DNA from: an uncultured Bacilli bacterium
GTDB lineage: Bacteria; Bacillota_I; Bacilli_A; RF39; UBA660
Direction: 5' to 3'
Assembly: GCA_910576795.1 (NCBI GenBank)
Contig: CAJTIX010000025.1
Span: forward strand, 1 to 18,204
Length of the DNA stretch: 18,204 nucleotides
Shown here: positions 1 to 6,976 of the stretch, piece after piece
Layout: each line of letters begins with the position of its first letter
Numbering within the stretch: the first letter of the stretch is position 1
The notes under the pieces: model-generated
Told to the model about the DNA's origin: nothing
The model's database searches: none
What the model saw: only the letters and a program-made list of their open reading frames with translations
Program-made: the position numbers and the translations under genes

Positions 1-294
<294 letters not shown>

Positions 295-351
295 AAATAT
301 TTTTGTTCATTTGAATTGTTTTATCCTAACTTTTGAATTGACTTTTTGCTC

Positions 352-366
352 AGTTTTCAAAGATCA
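352..366 (-). promoter_or_regulatory. boxA-like antitermination element of the rrn leader
   Basis: On the minus strand the sequence TGATCTTTGAAAACT lies about 60 bases before the 16S start and downstream of both promoters. It resembles the boxA element of Bacillus rRNA leaders, which recruits NusB/NusE to keep rRNA transcription resistant to termination. Position, strand and sequence all fit; no experiment is implied. Confidence 0.75.
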
Positions 367-384
367 TTTTCCTGCCTTCTTTTT

Positions 385-437
385 CGTGAAAGCACTACTA
401 ATATATCATTTGCTATTCACCATGTCAAGAACTTTTT
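385..437. repeat. Direct repeat copy 1 (promoter duplication)
   Basis: About 53 bp starting CGTGAAAGCACTACTAATAT and ending in CAAGAACTTTTT recurs almost perfectly at 574-626. Similarity extends a little left (CTGCCTTCTTTTT against CTGCTCTTTTTC). The repeat contains the complete -35/-10 pair and the start region of an rRNA promoter, so it is a promoter duplication rather than a mobile element. Confidence 0.92.
400..428 (-). promoter_or_regulatory. rrn promoter P2 (proximal), sigma-A type
   Basis: The minus strand reads TTGACA (428-423), a 17-base spacer, then TATATT (405-400), an almost perfect housekeeping promoter. Transcription would start near 393 and run through the boxA-like element into 16S. 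It lies in the first of two near-identical repeats of about 53 bp. Confidence 0.88.
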
Positions 438-573
438 TCACTTTTTTTCATTTTTCTTTCTTTTTCGATTTTATTTATCAAATTTTGACAATTTGTAGCC
501 AATTGATTTAATAAAATTTGAAATGTAGATTAAAAAAAGAAATAAAGTAATACTTAATTTTCTGCTCTTTTTC

Positions 574-626
574 CGTGAAAGCACTACTAATATATCATTT
601 GCTATTCACCATGTCAAGAACTTTTT
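574..626. repeat. Direct repeat copy 2 (promoter duplication)
   Basis: Second copy of the repeat at 385-437, carrying the distal rrn promoter. The two copies are essentially identical over the promoter core and diverge in the flanking T-rich and A-rich tracts. Confidence 0.92.
589..617 (-). promoter_or_regulatory. rrn promoter P1 (distal), sigma-A type
   Basis: The minus strand reads TTGACA (617-612), a 17-base spacer, then TATATT (594-589). It is the same as the proximal promoter, 189 bp further from 16S. Together they form the tandem P1/P2 arrangement common upstream of rRNA operons. Upstream bases on the minus strand are A/T-rich (about 618-660) and could act as an UP element. Confidence 0.86.
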
Positions 627-686
627 CAATTTTTTTAAAAAATTCTTAACTTCTCTTAAATATATGTCAAAATGATGTAGATATTC

Positions 687-1226
687 CTATTTATTTTCAT
701 TTTTTAATTTTTCGTAAACCTCATGATATTTCATATTCTGCTCTGACTGAAATACCTTAGCACCATCTTTATATAAATGTATGAGTTCATCAAGCCCATT
801 ATGAATCGCAATATCTAATTCATCTGAATAATGCATCAATTCTTTGTGGTATTTATATTCCATGCGATCCAAAATACGATAATCTCCTGAGGCATAAATA
901 CGAACATCTAAATCATAATCGATATATTTAATGACACCCTCTTCTATAATATAGGGTGACTGTATATTACAGTAATAGGATATGCCATCTTGTTTTAATT
1001 GTGCAATCACATTGAACCATTTGTTACGAAAAAAATAAATAATTGCAGGCTCTTTGGTCCGCCAAGTCCTGCCATCTGCTTCTGTTACTAAAGTGTGATC
1101 ATTTCCAAATACAATATAGTCTTTTTGAATATCCAATACGATTGCCTCTTGCCAAGCGCAATGGACTTTGCCATCATGTTTGTAGCAGTGGATTTGAAAT
1201 GGATCCCCAATACAAATTGGTTTCAT
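687..1226 (-). CDS. Ntdp/DUF402-family nucleoside tri- and diphosphate phosphatase (YgaC-like)
   Basis: The protein of 179 residues matches the family of B. subtilis YgaC and S. aureus Ntdp. These are cytosolic metal-dependent enzymes hydrolysing nucleoside tri- and diphosphates. Family signatures seen are an early IHCYKHDG segment, VTEADGRTWRTKEPA, WFNVIAQL...YYCNIQSPY and KYIDYDLDVRIY, which carries acidic metal-binding positions. Length agrees with the usual 175-180 residues. An upstream in-frame ATG at 1253 is rejected: it lies inside a TATAAT (1257-1252) and has no ribosome site, whereas the chosen ATG follows AGAAGGCGAGAG and fits the family N-terminus. It is the last gene before the rRNA operon, and no clear terminator separates them. 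Confidence in family is high; the substrate comes from the family. Confidence 0.92.
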   Translation of the reverse strand: MKPICIGDPFQIHCYKHDGKVHCAWQEAIVLDIQKDYIVFGNDHTLVTEADGRTWRTKEPAIIYFFRNKWFNVIAQLKQDGISYYCNIQSPYIIEEGVIKYIDYDLDVRIYASGDYRILDRMEYKYHKELMHYSDELDIAIHNGLDELIHLYKDGAKVFQSEQNMKYHEVYEKLKNENK

Positions 1227-1251
1227 CTCTCTCGCCTTCTTCCTGTTACAC

Positions 1252-1257
1252 ATTATA
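1252..1257 (-). promoter_or_regulatory. -10 element of the Ntdp gene promoter
   Basis: Minus-strand TATAAT preceded directly by TG, about 26 bases upstream of the chosen start codon. No convincing -35 is seen at 16-18 bases. It supports the downstream ATG as the true start. Confidence 0.5.
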
Positions 1258-1291
1258 CAGGAATATATTCAAAAAGAAAAGAAGCATATTT

Positions 1292-2494
1292 TTACTTTGT
1301 TAAGTAATGTAATGCTTCTTGTAATTGATTATCTGTCGCATCCGATGGATTGGTGAGATAGTTTAGATCCAATTGAACTTCAATATCTGGAGTAATTCCT
1401 TTTTTATGTATCCAGTTGCCATTTGGTGTCAACCACTTTTTGGTGGTAAATTTATATTCAATATGATCATCCACATCGACAAGTTCTTGCACTGTACCTT
1501 TTCCATAACTTGTTTCTCCAATAATAGTTGCGCCATACGATTCTTTTAAAGCTCCACTTAACAGCTCTGCCGCAGAAGCACTATTTCCATTTTGCAATAC
1601 TACAATTGGATAACTTTGGGTCTTAGTCCCCTTGGAATAATACTTGGTTGTTTCCCCTTTCATTTCAATTTGATATATGATTTTAGTTTGGTCCAAAAAT
1701 AAGCTAACTATATTGATAGCTGTTGTCAAATGCCCACCAGAATTCTCCCTTACATCAATAATTAAAGAGTCAATTCCCTGTTCCTCTAATGACTTCAATT
1801 CTTTTTGAAATTGTCGATCTGTAGTATTTGAAAATATACTGAAATAAATGTATCCTACTTTTTTTCCATTTTGTTCAAATACTTTAGAACTAACAGATGG
1901 AATTTCAACAACTGCTTTTTTGACAGAAATATCTATTGTTTCCTCGGCACGAAGAACTGTCAAGGTAAATTGTTCTAAATTATTTTCTTTTACATATTTT
2001 GTGAGTTCTGATTTGTCTTTACCTGTCATATCATTCCCATCAATTGCTATTACAATATCGTTTACCTGCACACCCGCTTGTGCGGCAGGAGAAGACGGAA
2101 ATACCCCAACAATTTGAATGTTGCCTTCTTTGTTATTTACAATTTCAATACCAATTCCACTATAATTACCATCTAAAGACATATTGAAATTTTCAGAGCT
2201 TTCCTCATCAATAAAGGTAGAAAAAGGATCGCCCAAAGCCTCTACCATACCAGCAATCGCACCATTTAAAAGTATTTCATCATCGACATCTTCGTAATAA
2301 TGATCTTTGATGTATTGATAATGTTCTAATAGTTTGGAAACAAATTCATTTTCAGACTTGGTCGTTGGCTTTGTGCCAAAACGAGATGAAACCGCAATTC
2401 CCATAAAAATACTAACAATACAAGTGATTACAATAAGAAAAACAACCTCAGATGTATGAAATGTATTTTTGGATTCTTTATTTTTTCCTATCAT
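1292..2494 (-). CDS. S41-family C-terminal processing peptidase (CtpA/CtpB type) with PDZ domain
   Basis: A 400-residue membrane-anchored serine protease. Residues 1-16 are cytoplasmic and 17-37 form one transmembrane helix. A helical linker follows, then a PDZ domain at about 105-185 (YSGIGIEI, PAAQAGVQVNDIVIAIDG) and the S41 core at about 195-375. The Ser-Lys-Gln catalytic set is visible by alignment with Tsp and CtpB: Ser307 in GNSASAAE, Lys332 in SYGKGTVQ and Gln336. Such proteases trim C-termini of exported proteins; B. subtilis CtpB cleaves SpoIVFA during sporulation, a plausible but unproven role here. There is no peptidoglycan-binding C-terminal domain, and length is normal for a short CtpA. 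ATG follows AAGAAGGTGATATT. It has its own promoter and a terminator lies upstream, so it is probably monocistronic. Confidence 0.95.
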   Translation of the reverse strand: MIGKNKESKNTFHTSEVVFLIVITCIVSIFMGIAVSSRFGTKPTTKSENEFVSKLLEHYQYIKDHYYEDVDDEILLNGAIAGMVEALGDPFSTFIDEESSENFNMSLDGNYSGIGIEIVNNKEGNIQIVGVFPSSPAAQAGVQVNDIVIAIDGNDMTGKDKSELTKYVKENNLEQFTLTVLRAEETIDISVKKAVVEIPSVSSKVFEQNGKKVGYIYFSIFSNTTDRQFQKELKSLEEQGIDSLIIDVRENSGGHLTTAINIVSLFLDQTKIIYQIEMKGETTKYYSKGTKTQSYPIVVLQNGNSASAAELLSGALKESYGATIIGETSYGKGTVQELVDVDDHIEYKFTTKKWLTPNGNWIHKKGITPDIEVQLDLNYLTNPSDATDNQLQEALHYLTK

Positions 2495-2509
2495 AATATC
2501 ACCTTCTTA

Positions 2510-2538
2510 ACTATAACATATTCTGTTTCCTGTGTCTA
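2510..2538 (-). promoter_or_regulatory. Sigma-A promoter of the S41 peptidase gene
   Basis: Minus strand TAGACA (2538-2533), 17-base spacer, TATAGT (2515-2510). Each box matches the consensus at five of six positions, and the start codon is 16 bases below the -10, just after a good ribosome site. Confidence 0.6.
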
Positions 2539-2547
2539 TCATTCCAT

Positions 2548-2576
2548 AGAAAAGAAAAAAGGATATACACCTTTTT
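2548..2576 (-). terminator. Rho-independent terminator after the 157-residue membrane protein
   Basis: The minus strand forms AAAAAGG / CCTTTTT around a 7-base loop (2576-2556), followed by a T-rich tail (TTTTTTCTTTT). It sits just after the stop at 2582 and separates that gene from the peptidase. Confidence 0.75.
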
Positions 2577-2581
2577 ACAAC

Positions 2582-3055
2582 TTATAATGATTTTAAAAAT
2601 TCTAAAATAGATTCACTTGTTTCATAATGTGCAACAAGCGTTCCATTTTGGATTTTAAAAAGTGTCGTACCTGTTACTTTTAAATTTTCTGGTGTAAAAT
2701 TAGCGGTTTCTCCTATCCATTTTTGGTTGAATGCAGAAGATAAATCCACTTTATAATATGGAATTCCATTTTCTTTTTTACTATGTTGATTTAATAGATT
2801 TTCAAAAAGAGTAATATAAGGATCGTCCTTTTCTTCTACCAATACATAATAGTCTGTTTCTTTTTGATGGTATAATTCTCCAAAAAGAATCTCATCATAT
2901 TGAATAACAGATGGTGTCGTTGGATTTTTGGTATACTCTCCTTTTTTACGACCAGTTGTAAAGATCGTTATCATATAAAATATTAAAAATATAACAGTTA
3001 CAACCGCAATAATCCGAATAAAATTTTTGACTTCATTTGGGTTTGTTTTTTCCAT
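2582..3055 (-). CDS. Membrane-anchored thioredoxin-fold-like protein lacking CXXC
   Basis: A 157-residue protein with one N-terminal transmembrane helix (about 11-33) and an extracytoplasmic domain. The domain has the rhythm of a thioredoxin fold: a strand TDYYVLVEEKDDPY, a helix LFENLLNQH, a strand IPYYKVDLSS, then NLKVTGTTLFKIQNGTLVAHYET and a final helix. The loop where thioredoxins carry CXXC reads KDDPY, and the domain contains no cysteine, so it cannot act as an oxidoreductase; a binding or structural role is more likely. The position of the usual cis-proline (TGTT) is also changed. ATG follows CAGGTGATAAC. It resembles in plan the protein at 8047-8535. The fold is inferred from pattern only. 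Confidence 0.72.
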   Translation of the reverse strand: MEKTNPNEVKNFIRIIAVVTVIFLIFYMITIFTTGRKKGEYTKNPTTPSVIQYDEILFGELYHQKETDYYVLVEEKDDPYITLFENLLNQHSKKENGIPYYKVDLSSAFNQKWIGETANFTPENLKVTGTTLFKIQNGTLVAHYETSESILEFLKSL

Positions 3056-3072
3056 GTTATCACCTGAAAAAT

Positions 3073-3081
3073 ATTATATCA
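3073..3081 (-). promoter_or_regulatory. Extended -10 promoter of the gene at 2582-3055
   Basis: Minus strand TGATATAAT (3081-3073), 18 bases before the start codon. The -35 region is T-rich without a clear hexamer. The extended TGN motif may compensate. Confidence 0.5.
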
Positions 3082-3084
3082 TAA

Positions 3085-3118
3085 ATTGAAAAAAATAGAT
3101 ACATGAAATATCTATTTT
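3085..3118 (-). terminator. Rho-independent terminator of the LolA-like lipoprotein gene
   Basis: Minus strand AAAATAGATA / TATCTATTTT, a perfect 10-bp stem with a 7-base loop (3118-3092) followed by TTT. The stem overlaps the TAG stop codon of the gene ending at 3112. Confidence 0.85.
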
Positions 3119-4104
3119 CCAATTGGAACTGCACTAATGGATTGTACTACTTTCAAAAGTTCTTCACCACTTAAGGTATCTGAAACAGCATAGTATTCGA
3201 TTCCATTACTAATCCAGTTTGCAGAATTGCTTGTAATACTGCCAACAGTATCCATTAAAATTTCTGGGTCTCCATAAACAGGTATGACAACAAAATCTTC
3301 TTCTACACTAACTGTTTCTTCTACCAACATGAATGGAGATTCTCCGCCAAATGTTAATATAATACGTTCTCCATTTTCTTTTTTGACAATATCTTGACTT
3401 TCTAAATATGTATTTGCGGGCATATACATTGGATAAATGACATCATCGATGGTATTCGAAGTTTCTTCGGTCACTTCACCTGTTTTCATATTTTGACTGA
3501 GTTCAAAATAATCTTTATCAAATGTCGCACCCATATCTATTTTTTTGTAGGTCATTTTCATACGAACAATACCTTCTTCATTCAGTACTTCCACTTTTTG
3601 GATATTTCCTTTTTTATCTAAATAAATTTTTTGACTTTTTAAATTCTTATTGTTTGCATAATTGACAGTTGTACTAATAATATATTGATCGTTCTTTTGT
3701 TCTATTTTTTTAGATTTGTCATTCTTAATATCTTTGACTAAAATTTGCATCAAGTAACTTTGAGAATTGTTATATGGCCATTCACTTTGAAACTTAAAGC
3801 TTTTATTCAAACTTGGCGTTAAAACATAAACACCTTCTGCATTCTTTAAAATAATTTGTTCGTGATTATTGGTTTGATTTTTTAAACTCACGCGAAACAA
3901 ATCATCTTTTTTATAAGATACCTCGACATCATATCGATAACTATCTTCGTTATTGATAATTTCAAGTTCACCTGTTACATGATAACTTTTCACACTTTCT
4001 ACTTTCTCCGCTAATGTCTCAGTAATATCTTTGTTTCCCTTTCCAAAGCAACCTGTTACAAAGATACAACAAAGAATAGTAGCACATAAAATTTTTACCT
4101 TCAT
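3112..4104 (-). CDS. LolA-like lipoprotein, YdcC/GerS type (probable sporulation gene)
   Basis: A 330-residue lipoprotein. Residues 1-18 are a signal peptide ending in the lipobox VTGC, with Cys19 as the lipidation site. The mature part begins with an IETLAEKVESVKSYHVTGELEI-like helix and strand, then repeated beta strands (YRYDVEVSYKKDDLFRVSLKN, EGVYVLTPSLNKSFKF, KIYLDKKGNIQKVEVL). This is the incomplete barrel of LolA/LolB-like proteins. Bacillota with no outer membrane carry this fold in B. subtilis YdcC and clostridial GerS, where it is linked to sporulation or germination. A sigma-E-like promoter lies upstream, in keeping with mother-cell expression. ATG follows GAGGTGAAAGA. Family assignment is fairly firm; the sporulation role is inference. 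Confidence 0.82.
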   Translation of the reverse strand: MKVKILCATILCCIFVTGCFGKGNKDITETLAEKVESVKSYHVTGELEIINNEDSYRYDVEVSYKKDDLFRVSLKNQTNNHEQIILKNAEGVYVLTPSLNKSFKFQSEWPYNNSQSYLMQILVKDIKNDKSKKIEQKNDQYIISTTVNYANNKNLKSQKIYLDKKGNIQKVEVLNEEGIVRMKMTYKKIDMGATFDKDYFELSQNMKTGEVTEETSNTIDDVIYPMYMPANTYLESQDIVKKENGERIILTFGGESPFMLVEETVSVEEDFVVIPVYGDPEILMDTVGSITSNSANWISNGIEYYAVSDTLSGEELLKVVQSISAVPIGK

Positions 4105-4132
4105 TCTTTCACCTCATATCATATTTCACTTA

Positions 4133-4161
4133 ATTATATGGACCATTTTAAAAATTATGAA
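4133..4161 (-). promoter_or_regulatory. Sigma-E-like promoter of the LolA-like lipoprotein gene
   Basis: Minus strand TCATAAT (4160-4154), 13-base spacer, CATATAAT (4140-4133). This resembles the Bacillus sigma-E pattern (ATATT-like -35 and CATACANT-like -10 about 14 bases apart). The leader to the ATG would be about 20 bases and includes the ribosome site. The same TATAAT core could also serve sigma-A, so the assignment is tentative. Confidence 0.5.
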
Positions 4162-4183
4162 TAATTTTCGAATGTTGGGAAAA

Positions 4184-4189
4184 TATAAT
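4184..4189 (+). promoter_or_regulatory. -10 element for the DUF378 gene
   Basis: TATAAT lies 24 bases upstream of the start codon and 12 bases before the AAAGGAGA ribosome site. A -35 box is not evident. The element is divergent from the lipoprotein promoter at 4133-4161. Confidence 0.4.
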
Positions 4190-4212
4190 AGTAAGACAGA
4201 AAGGAGAATTAT

Positions 4213-4410
4213 ATGGAAACGTTACAAAAAGTAGCTTTGGTCTTTACGATCATCGGTGCGATTGTATGGGGAATGATTGGATTATTCGATTTCAATATCA
4301 TTGATACTTTATTCAAAGATATGTATATTATCGCAAGAATTATCTACATCATTGTTGGAATATGTGGGCTTATTAATATAGGACTTCTTTTCAATCATAT
4401 CGAAAAATAA
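4213..4410 (+). CDS. DUF378 family small membrane protein
   Basis: A 65-residue protein with two transmembrane helices (about 6-27 and 38-60). It shows the DUF378 pattern: an opening ALVFTIIGAIVWGMIGLFDF, then a second helix ending in GICGLINIGLL. Function of the family is unknown; members are small inner-membrane proteins scattered through Bacillota. The ribosome site AAAGGAGA sits at a good distance. It stands alone on the plus strand between minus-strand genes and ends at a shared terminator. Confidence in the family is high because the GAI(V/N)WG(M/L)IGLF motif is typical. Confidence 0.88.
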   Translation: METLQKVALVFTIIGAIVWGMIGLFDFNIIDTLFKDMYIIARIIYIIVGICGLINIGLLFNHIEK

Positions 4411-4436
4411 AACCCTCACTAACGTGAAGGTTTTTT
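4411..4436. terminator. Bidirectional terminator between the DUF378 gene and cdaR
   Basis: Stem AACC-CTCAC / GTGA-AGGTT with a short loop (4411-4432). It is flanked by TTTTTT on the plus side and, read on the minus strand, by TTTTATTTTT. It can end both converging transcripts; the cdaR stop at 4438 nearly touches it. Confidence 0.82.
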
Positions 4437-4437
4437 A

Positions 4438-5796
4438 TTAATTTCTAGTAAGTGTAATTCGAACTTTTTTGGTTTTAGATGTATATTGTACTTTTGGATC
4501 TGTTCCTTCTACTTGTACTTCTACTTCATATTCTCCAGGTTCTGTTAATCCTGATAAATCCACAGAGGCTGTAATATCTGAAGCACGAATAGCATCAATC
4601 ACGGATTTAACACCTTTTAAGTTAACAGTAACACTTGCGGCACCACTATCTTTCGCATTGGCTCTTAATCCATCTGCTACATTTTTCATATTAACTGTTA
4701 CATTATTAATATCTCTACTAGAAACAGCGTCCAATGTAACATTGACTGTTACATTTGTTACAGATATAGAACGTACACCAATTGGTTTTGGTATTTCCAT
4801 TTTATATTCTTTGTTAGATTTTAAATCGGTAACATCAATTTCAATTGGAATATAGTTAAGTGCTTCTAGTGTTTTCGCATCTCCATATACAGTTACATTA
4901 TTTACATTTGCATTTAATGTACTAATCGCTTGACCAAAGCTAACCTCACCAACTGGCACAATACGAAGTGGAACTTCTTTACTAGGTGATGAAATTACAA
5001 CATCCACATCTATTTTTCCTGGGACAATTTCGACATCCACTACATTTCCTTCCGAATCATAAGCTTTTAAAGGTACATCTTTTAAAGTAGTCGTTCCCAC
5101 TTCTGTTGAAACTAAATTTTTAATATCAACCAAAGCCTTTACAGATACCACTTGTTTGAGCTGATGCTCTGCCCCTTTGATGACAATTTTATCGGTATCA
5201 TAATTTACATTATCAATTACATATTTTGGATCTAGACTATCCTGATTTAAGACATCGACTGTCAATGTTCTTGTTTCTGATACTTTTCTATAAATGATAA
5301 CAGTTGCGACAGAAGGATTTACCATATAATCAATTTTTCCTGCATTTTGGGTATATTCCATATTCACTTTATGTGTACCTGGTTTTAACCCACTTAAATC
5401 CACTGTTACATTGTGAGAAGAGGATTGTTTTGCAATGTAAAGGTCTGTTTTACTTCCAATTAATGTAATATCAACTGTTTTAGGAAGGCCTTCAATCACA
5501 TATGCCTCTTCGTTATAAATAACTTCTACAGGACGATTTTTCAGTACTTCAGCTGAATTATCTGTAAATAGAATAATTTTTTGATCAATTATAATGAAAA
5601 TAACAATTGCTAAAAATAGGGAAATAAATAATAATGTATTGCTTTTGGATAACCAATTTTCAATTTTTCTTCCAGAATGGTCAAATTTAGATGATATATA
5701 GACCACTAATTTTGTAATAGGAATGACAATATATTTATCTACAAAATATCCAACTTTGCGTCCAATAATTCTAATTGTCCGAAGGAGTTTCTTCAT
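4438..5796 (-). CDS. cdaR: YbbR-domain regulator of the diadenylate cyclase
   Basis: A 452-residue membrane-anchored protein that in Bacillota binds and modulates CdaA. A 50-residue N-terminal region includes an amphipathic stretch (about 17-35). One transmembrane helix (53-70) leads to four extracellular YbbR repeats: about 88-170, 175-270, 275-360 and 362-450. Each carries the VxVDLSGLKxGxxxV-like half motif (VTVDLSGLKPGTHKV in repeat 1, ASVDLSGLTEPGEYEVEV in repeat 4). The start overlaps the end of cdaA by 26 bases, with AGGAGGTAG inside the cdaA reading frame, so the two are co-translated. The glmM gene that usually follows is absent; a terminator lies there instead. Repeat borders are approximate. 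Confidence 0.93.
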   Translation of the reverse strand: MKKLLRTIRIIGRKVGYFVDKYIVIPITKLVVYISSKFDHSGRKIENWLSKSNTLLFISLFLAIVIFIIIDQKIILFTDNSAEVLKNRPVEVIYNEEAYVIEGLPKTVDITLIGSKTDLYIAKQSSSHNVTVDLSGLKPGTHKVNMEYTQNAGKIDYMVNPSVATVIIYRKVSETRTLTVDVLNQDSLDPKYVIDNVNYDTDKIVIKGAEHQLKQVVSVKALVDIKNLVSTEVGTTTLKDVPLKAYDSEGNVVDVEIVPGKIDVDVVISSPSKEVPLRIVPVGEVSFGQAISTLNANVNNVTVYGDAKTLEALNYIPIEIDVTDLKSNKEYKMEIPKPIGVRSISVTNVTVNVTLDAVSSRDINNVTVNMKNVADGLRANAKDSGAASVTVNLKGVKSVIDAIRASDITASVDLSGLTEPGEYEVEVQVEGTDPKVQYTSKTKKVRITLTRN

Positions 5797-6601
5797 TTTC
5801 TACTACCTCCTCTTCTTCATCCATAATCAATGATTTTTTAGGTCTTAATTCTTCTAATAAAATCATTTTGACATCATCAATGGTTAAATTATAGTTTAAT
5901 TCTCCATTCATGGCAATGGAAAGTCTTCCTGTTTCTTCAGAAACCACTAAAGCAATACAGTCTCCTGTTTCCGATATTCCAAGAGCAGCACGGTGGCGTG
6001 TTCCTAATCGTTTGCTTATTTTTAAATTATCACTCGTTGGAAATACAGCTCCTGCACTGGTGATTTTATCTCCCTGAATGATTACACCACCATCATGTAA
6101 AGGATTATTTGGGAAAAAGATAGAAATCAATAAATCGGATGAAATATCAGCATATATTTTTTTGGATTTTTGAATATAGTCATTTAAACTATTATCCCTT
6201 TCAATTACAATAAGTGCACCAATTCTATCCTTTTTCAATGATTCCATCGCACCTGTAATTTCATAAACCATTTTTTCGCGTTCATCTACAGTTAGTACTT
6301 TATGGCGTCCTAGTAATTGACTTCTACCCAGTTGTTCCAGAACGTTACGAATTTCAGGTTGAAATATTACGATTAAAGCAAGTGGTCCCCAAGTAATGAC
6401 ATAGTCTAGTAAGTAACCAATTGTAACCAAATCTAGTATGTCGCTGATAATTTTAATTACAACAATAATTAAAATTCCTTTGAATAAAAGAACCATTTTC
6501 ACATTTTTTCTTAAATTTTTTAAAATATAATAAAGTGCAAGCCAAACCAACAAAACATCAATTAATTTGGTCATAAATGACGTGATTGTATCAAAAGTCA
6601 T
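5771..6601 (-). CDS. cdaA: Membrane diadenylate cyclase (c-di-AMP synthase)
   Basis: A 276-residue CdaA (YbbP/DacA) that condenses two ATP to c-di-AMP at the inner face of the membrane. Three hydrophobic helices lie in about 10-80, followed by a linker helix and the DAC domain (about 100-255). Signature regions are FQPEIRNVLEQLGR (80-93), PLHDGG (167-172), GTRHRAALGISE (200-211) and VSEETG (220-225). The RHR motif is intact, but the usual DGA motif reads DGG (170-172). The C-terminus ends in an acidic tail (DEEEEVVENEE) not needed for catalysis. ATG follows TTGGAGGTAGACT, and an extended -10 precedes it. c-di-AMP controls potassium, osmolytes and cell-wall homeostasis. Confidence 0.96.
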   Translation of the reverse strand: MTFDTITSFMTKLIDVLLVWLALYYILKNLRKNVKMVLLFKGILIIVVIKIISDILDLVTIGYLLDYVITWGPLALIVIFQPEIRNVLEQLGRSQLLGRHKVLTVDEREKMVYEITGAMESLKKDRIGALIVIERDNSLNDYIQKSKKIYADISSDLLISIFFPNNPLHDGGVIIQGDKITSAGAVFPTSDNLKISKRLGTRHRAALGISETGDCIALVVSEETGRLSIAMNGELNYNLTIDDVKMILLEELRPKKSLIMDEEEEVVENEETPSDN

Positions 6602-6630
6602 AGTCTACCTCCAATATTTTTACATTTCCA

Positions 6631-6639
6631 ATTATATCA
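6631..6639 (-). promoter_or_regulatory. Extended -10 promoter of cdaA-cdaR
   Basis: Minus strand TGATATAAT (6639-6631), 30 bases before the cdaA start. The -35 position 17 bases upstream is weak (TTTCAA-like). It is the only promoter-like site between the terminator at 6665 and the gene. Confidence 0.55.
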
Positions 6640-6655
6640 CATATATTCTTTTTTG

Positions 6656-6681
6656 AAAACAAAATCCCTCAAATTGAGGGA
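6656..6681 (-). terminator. Rho-independent terminator in the cdaA upstream region
   Basis: Perfect 7-bp stem TCCCTCA / TGAGGGA with a 3-base loop (6665-6681). It is followed on the minus strand by TTTTGTTTTC. It would end any minus-strand transcript from the prepilin-stub interval before cdaA. On the plus strand a T-run also follows after a 6-base gap, but no plus-strand gene is seen. Confidence 0.7.
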
Positions 6682-6788
6682 CATCATTTTTTTATAATAT
6701 ATATTGTAGCGAGAGTACTACACAGAATGAACCATATTTCAACACATTTGTGCTATATACAAACCAAAAAGGAATATACGCTCATGTG

Positions 6789-6875
6789 CTATTTTGCATC
6801 ACCCATTAAAGCGATTATCGTTAATGTTACAATCACCACCAATAATTCAATTAGTGTAAATCCTTTTCTCCTCAT
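6789..6875 (-). pseudogene. Truncated type IV prepilin-like gene (28 codons)
   Basis: The minus-strand frame encodes MRRKGFTLIELLVVIVTLTI then IALMGDAK and a TAG stop. This is the hallmark of type IV pilins and pseudopilins: a short basic leader, Gly5 before the cleavage point, Phe6 (the residue that becomes N-methylated), Glu at mature position 5, and a hydrophobic helix. Normal pilins continue for 80 or more residues, but here the frame stops right after the helix and no pilin-like sequence appears in the other frames below. There is no ribosome site upstream; AGGAGA lies just inside the coding sequence. It sits alone between two minus-strand terminators. A relic is most likely; a functional small membrane peptide cannot be excluded. 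No prepilin peptidase or pilus ATPase is in this window. Confidence 0.7.
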
Positions 6876-6902
6876 TTTTTGGTTCTACTTTTTGAAACCA
6901 TA

Positions 6903-6925
6903 AAAAGAGGGATTACCCCCCTTTT
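6903..6925 (-). terminator. Rho-independent terminator of the acidic membrane protein gene
   Basis: Minus strand AAAAGGGGG / CCCTCTTTT (one G-T wobble) with a 5-base loop, followed by another T. It lies about 50 bases after the stop at 6977. Confidence 0.75.
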
Positions 6926-6976
6926 ACAAATTTTCAATTACTGTCCGAAAACCATTCTATCATTTATTATCTTTTA

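Noticed and set aside
311..511. 66-codon plus-strand frame across the rrn leader
   Set aside because: It runs over the boxA-like element and a promoter copy, is made of low-complexity Phe/Leu, and has no ribosome site.
1043..1307. Two plus-strand frames of 86 and 70 codons
   Set aside because: They lie antisense to the well-supported Ntdp gene and have no ribosome site or family likeness.
4469..4855. 128-codon plus-strand frame
   Set aside because: Antisense shadow of the cdaR repeats; Thr/Ser/Leu composition reflects the complementary strand.
6727..6903. 58-codon plus-strand frame across the prepilin stub
   Set aside because: No ribosome site and no domain; it is antisense to the clear prepilin motif and runs into a minus-strand terminator.
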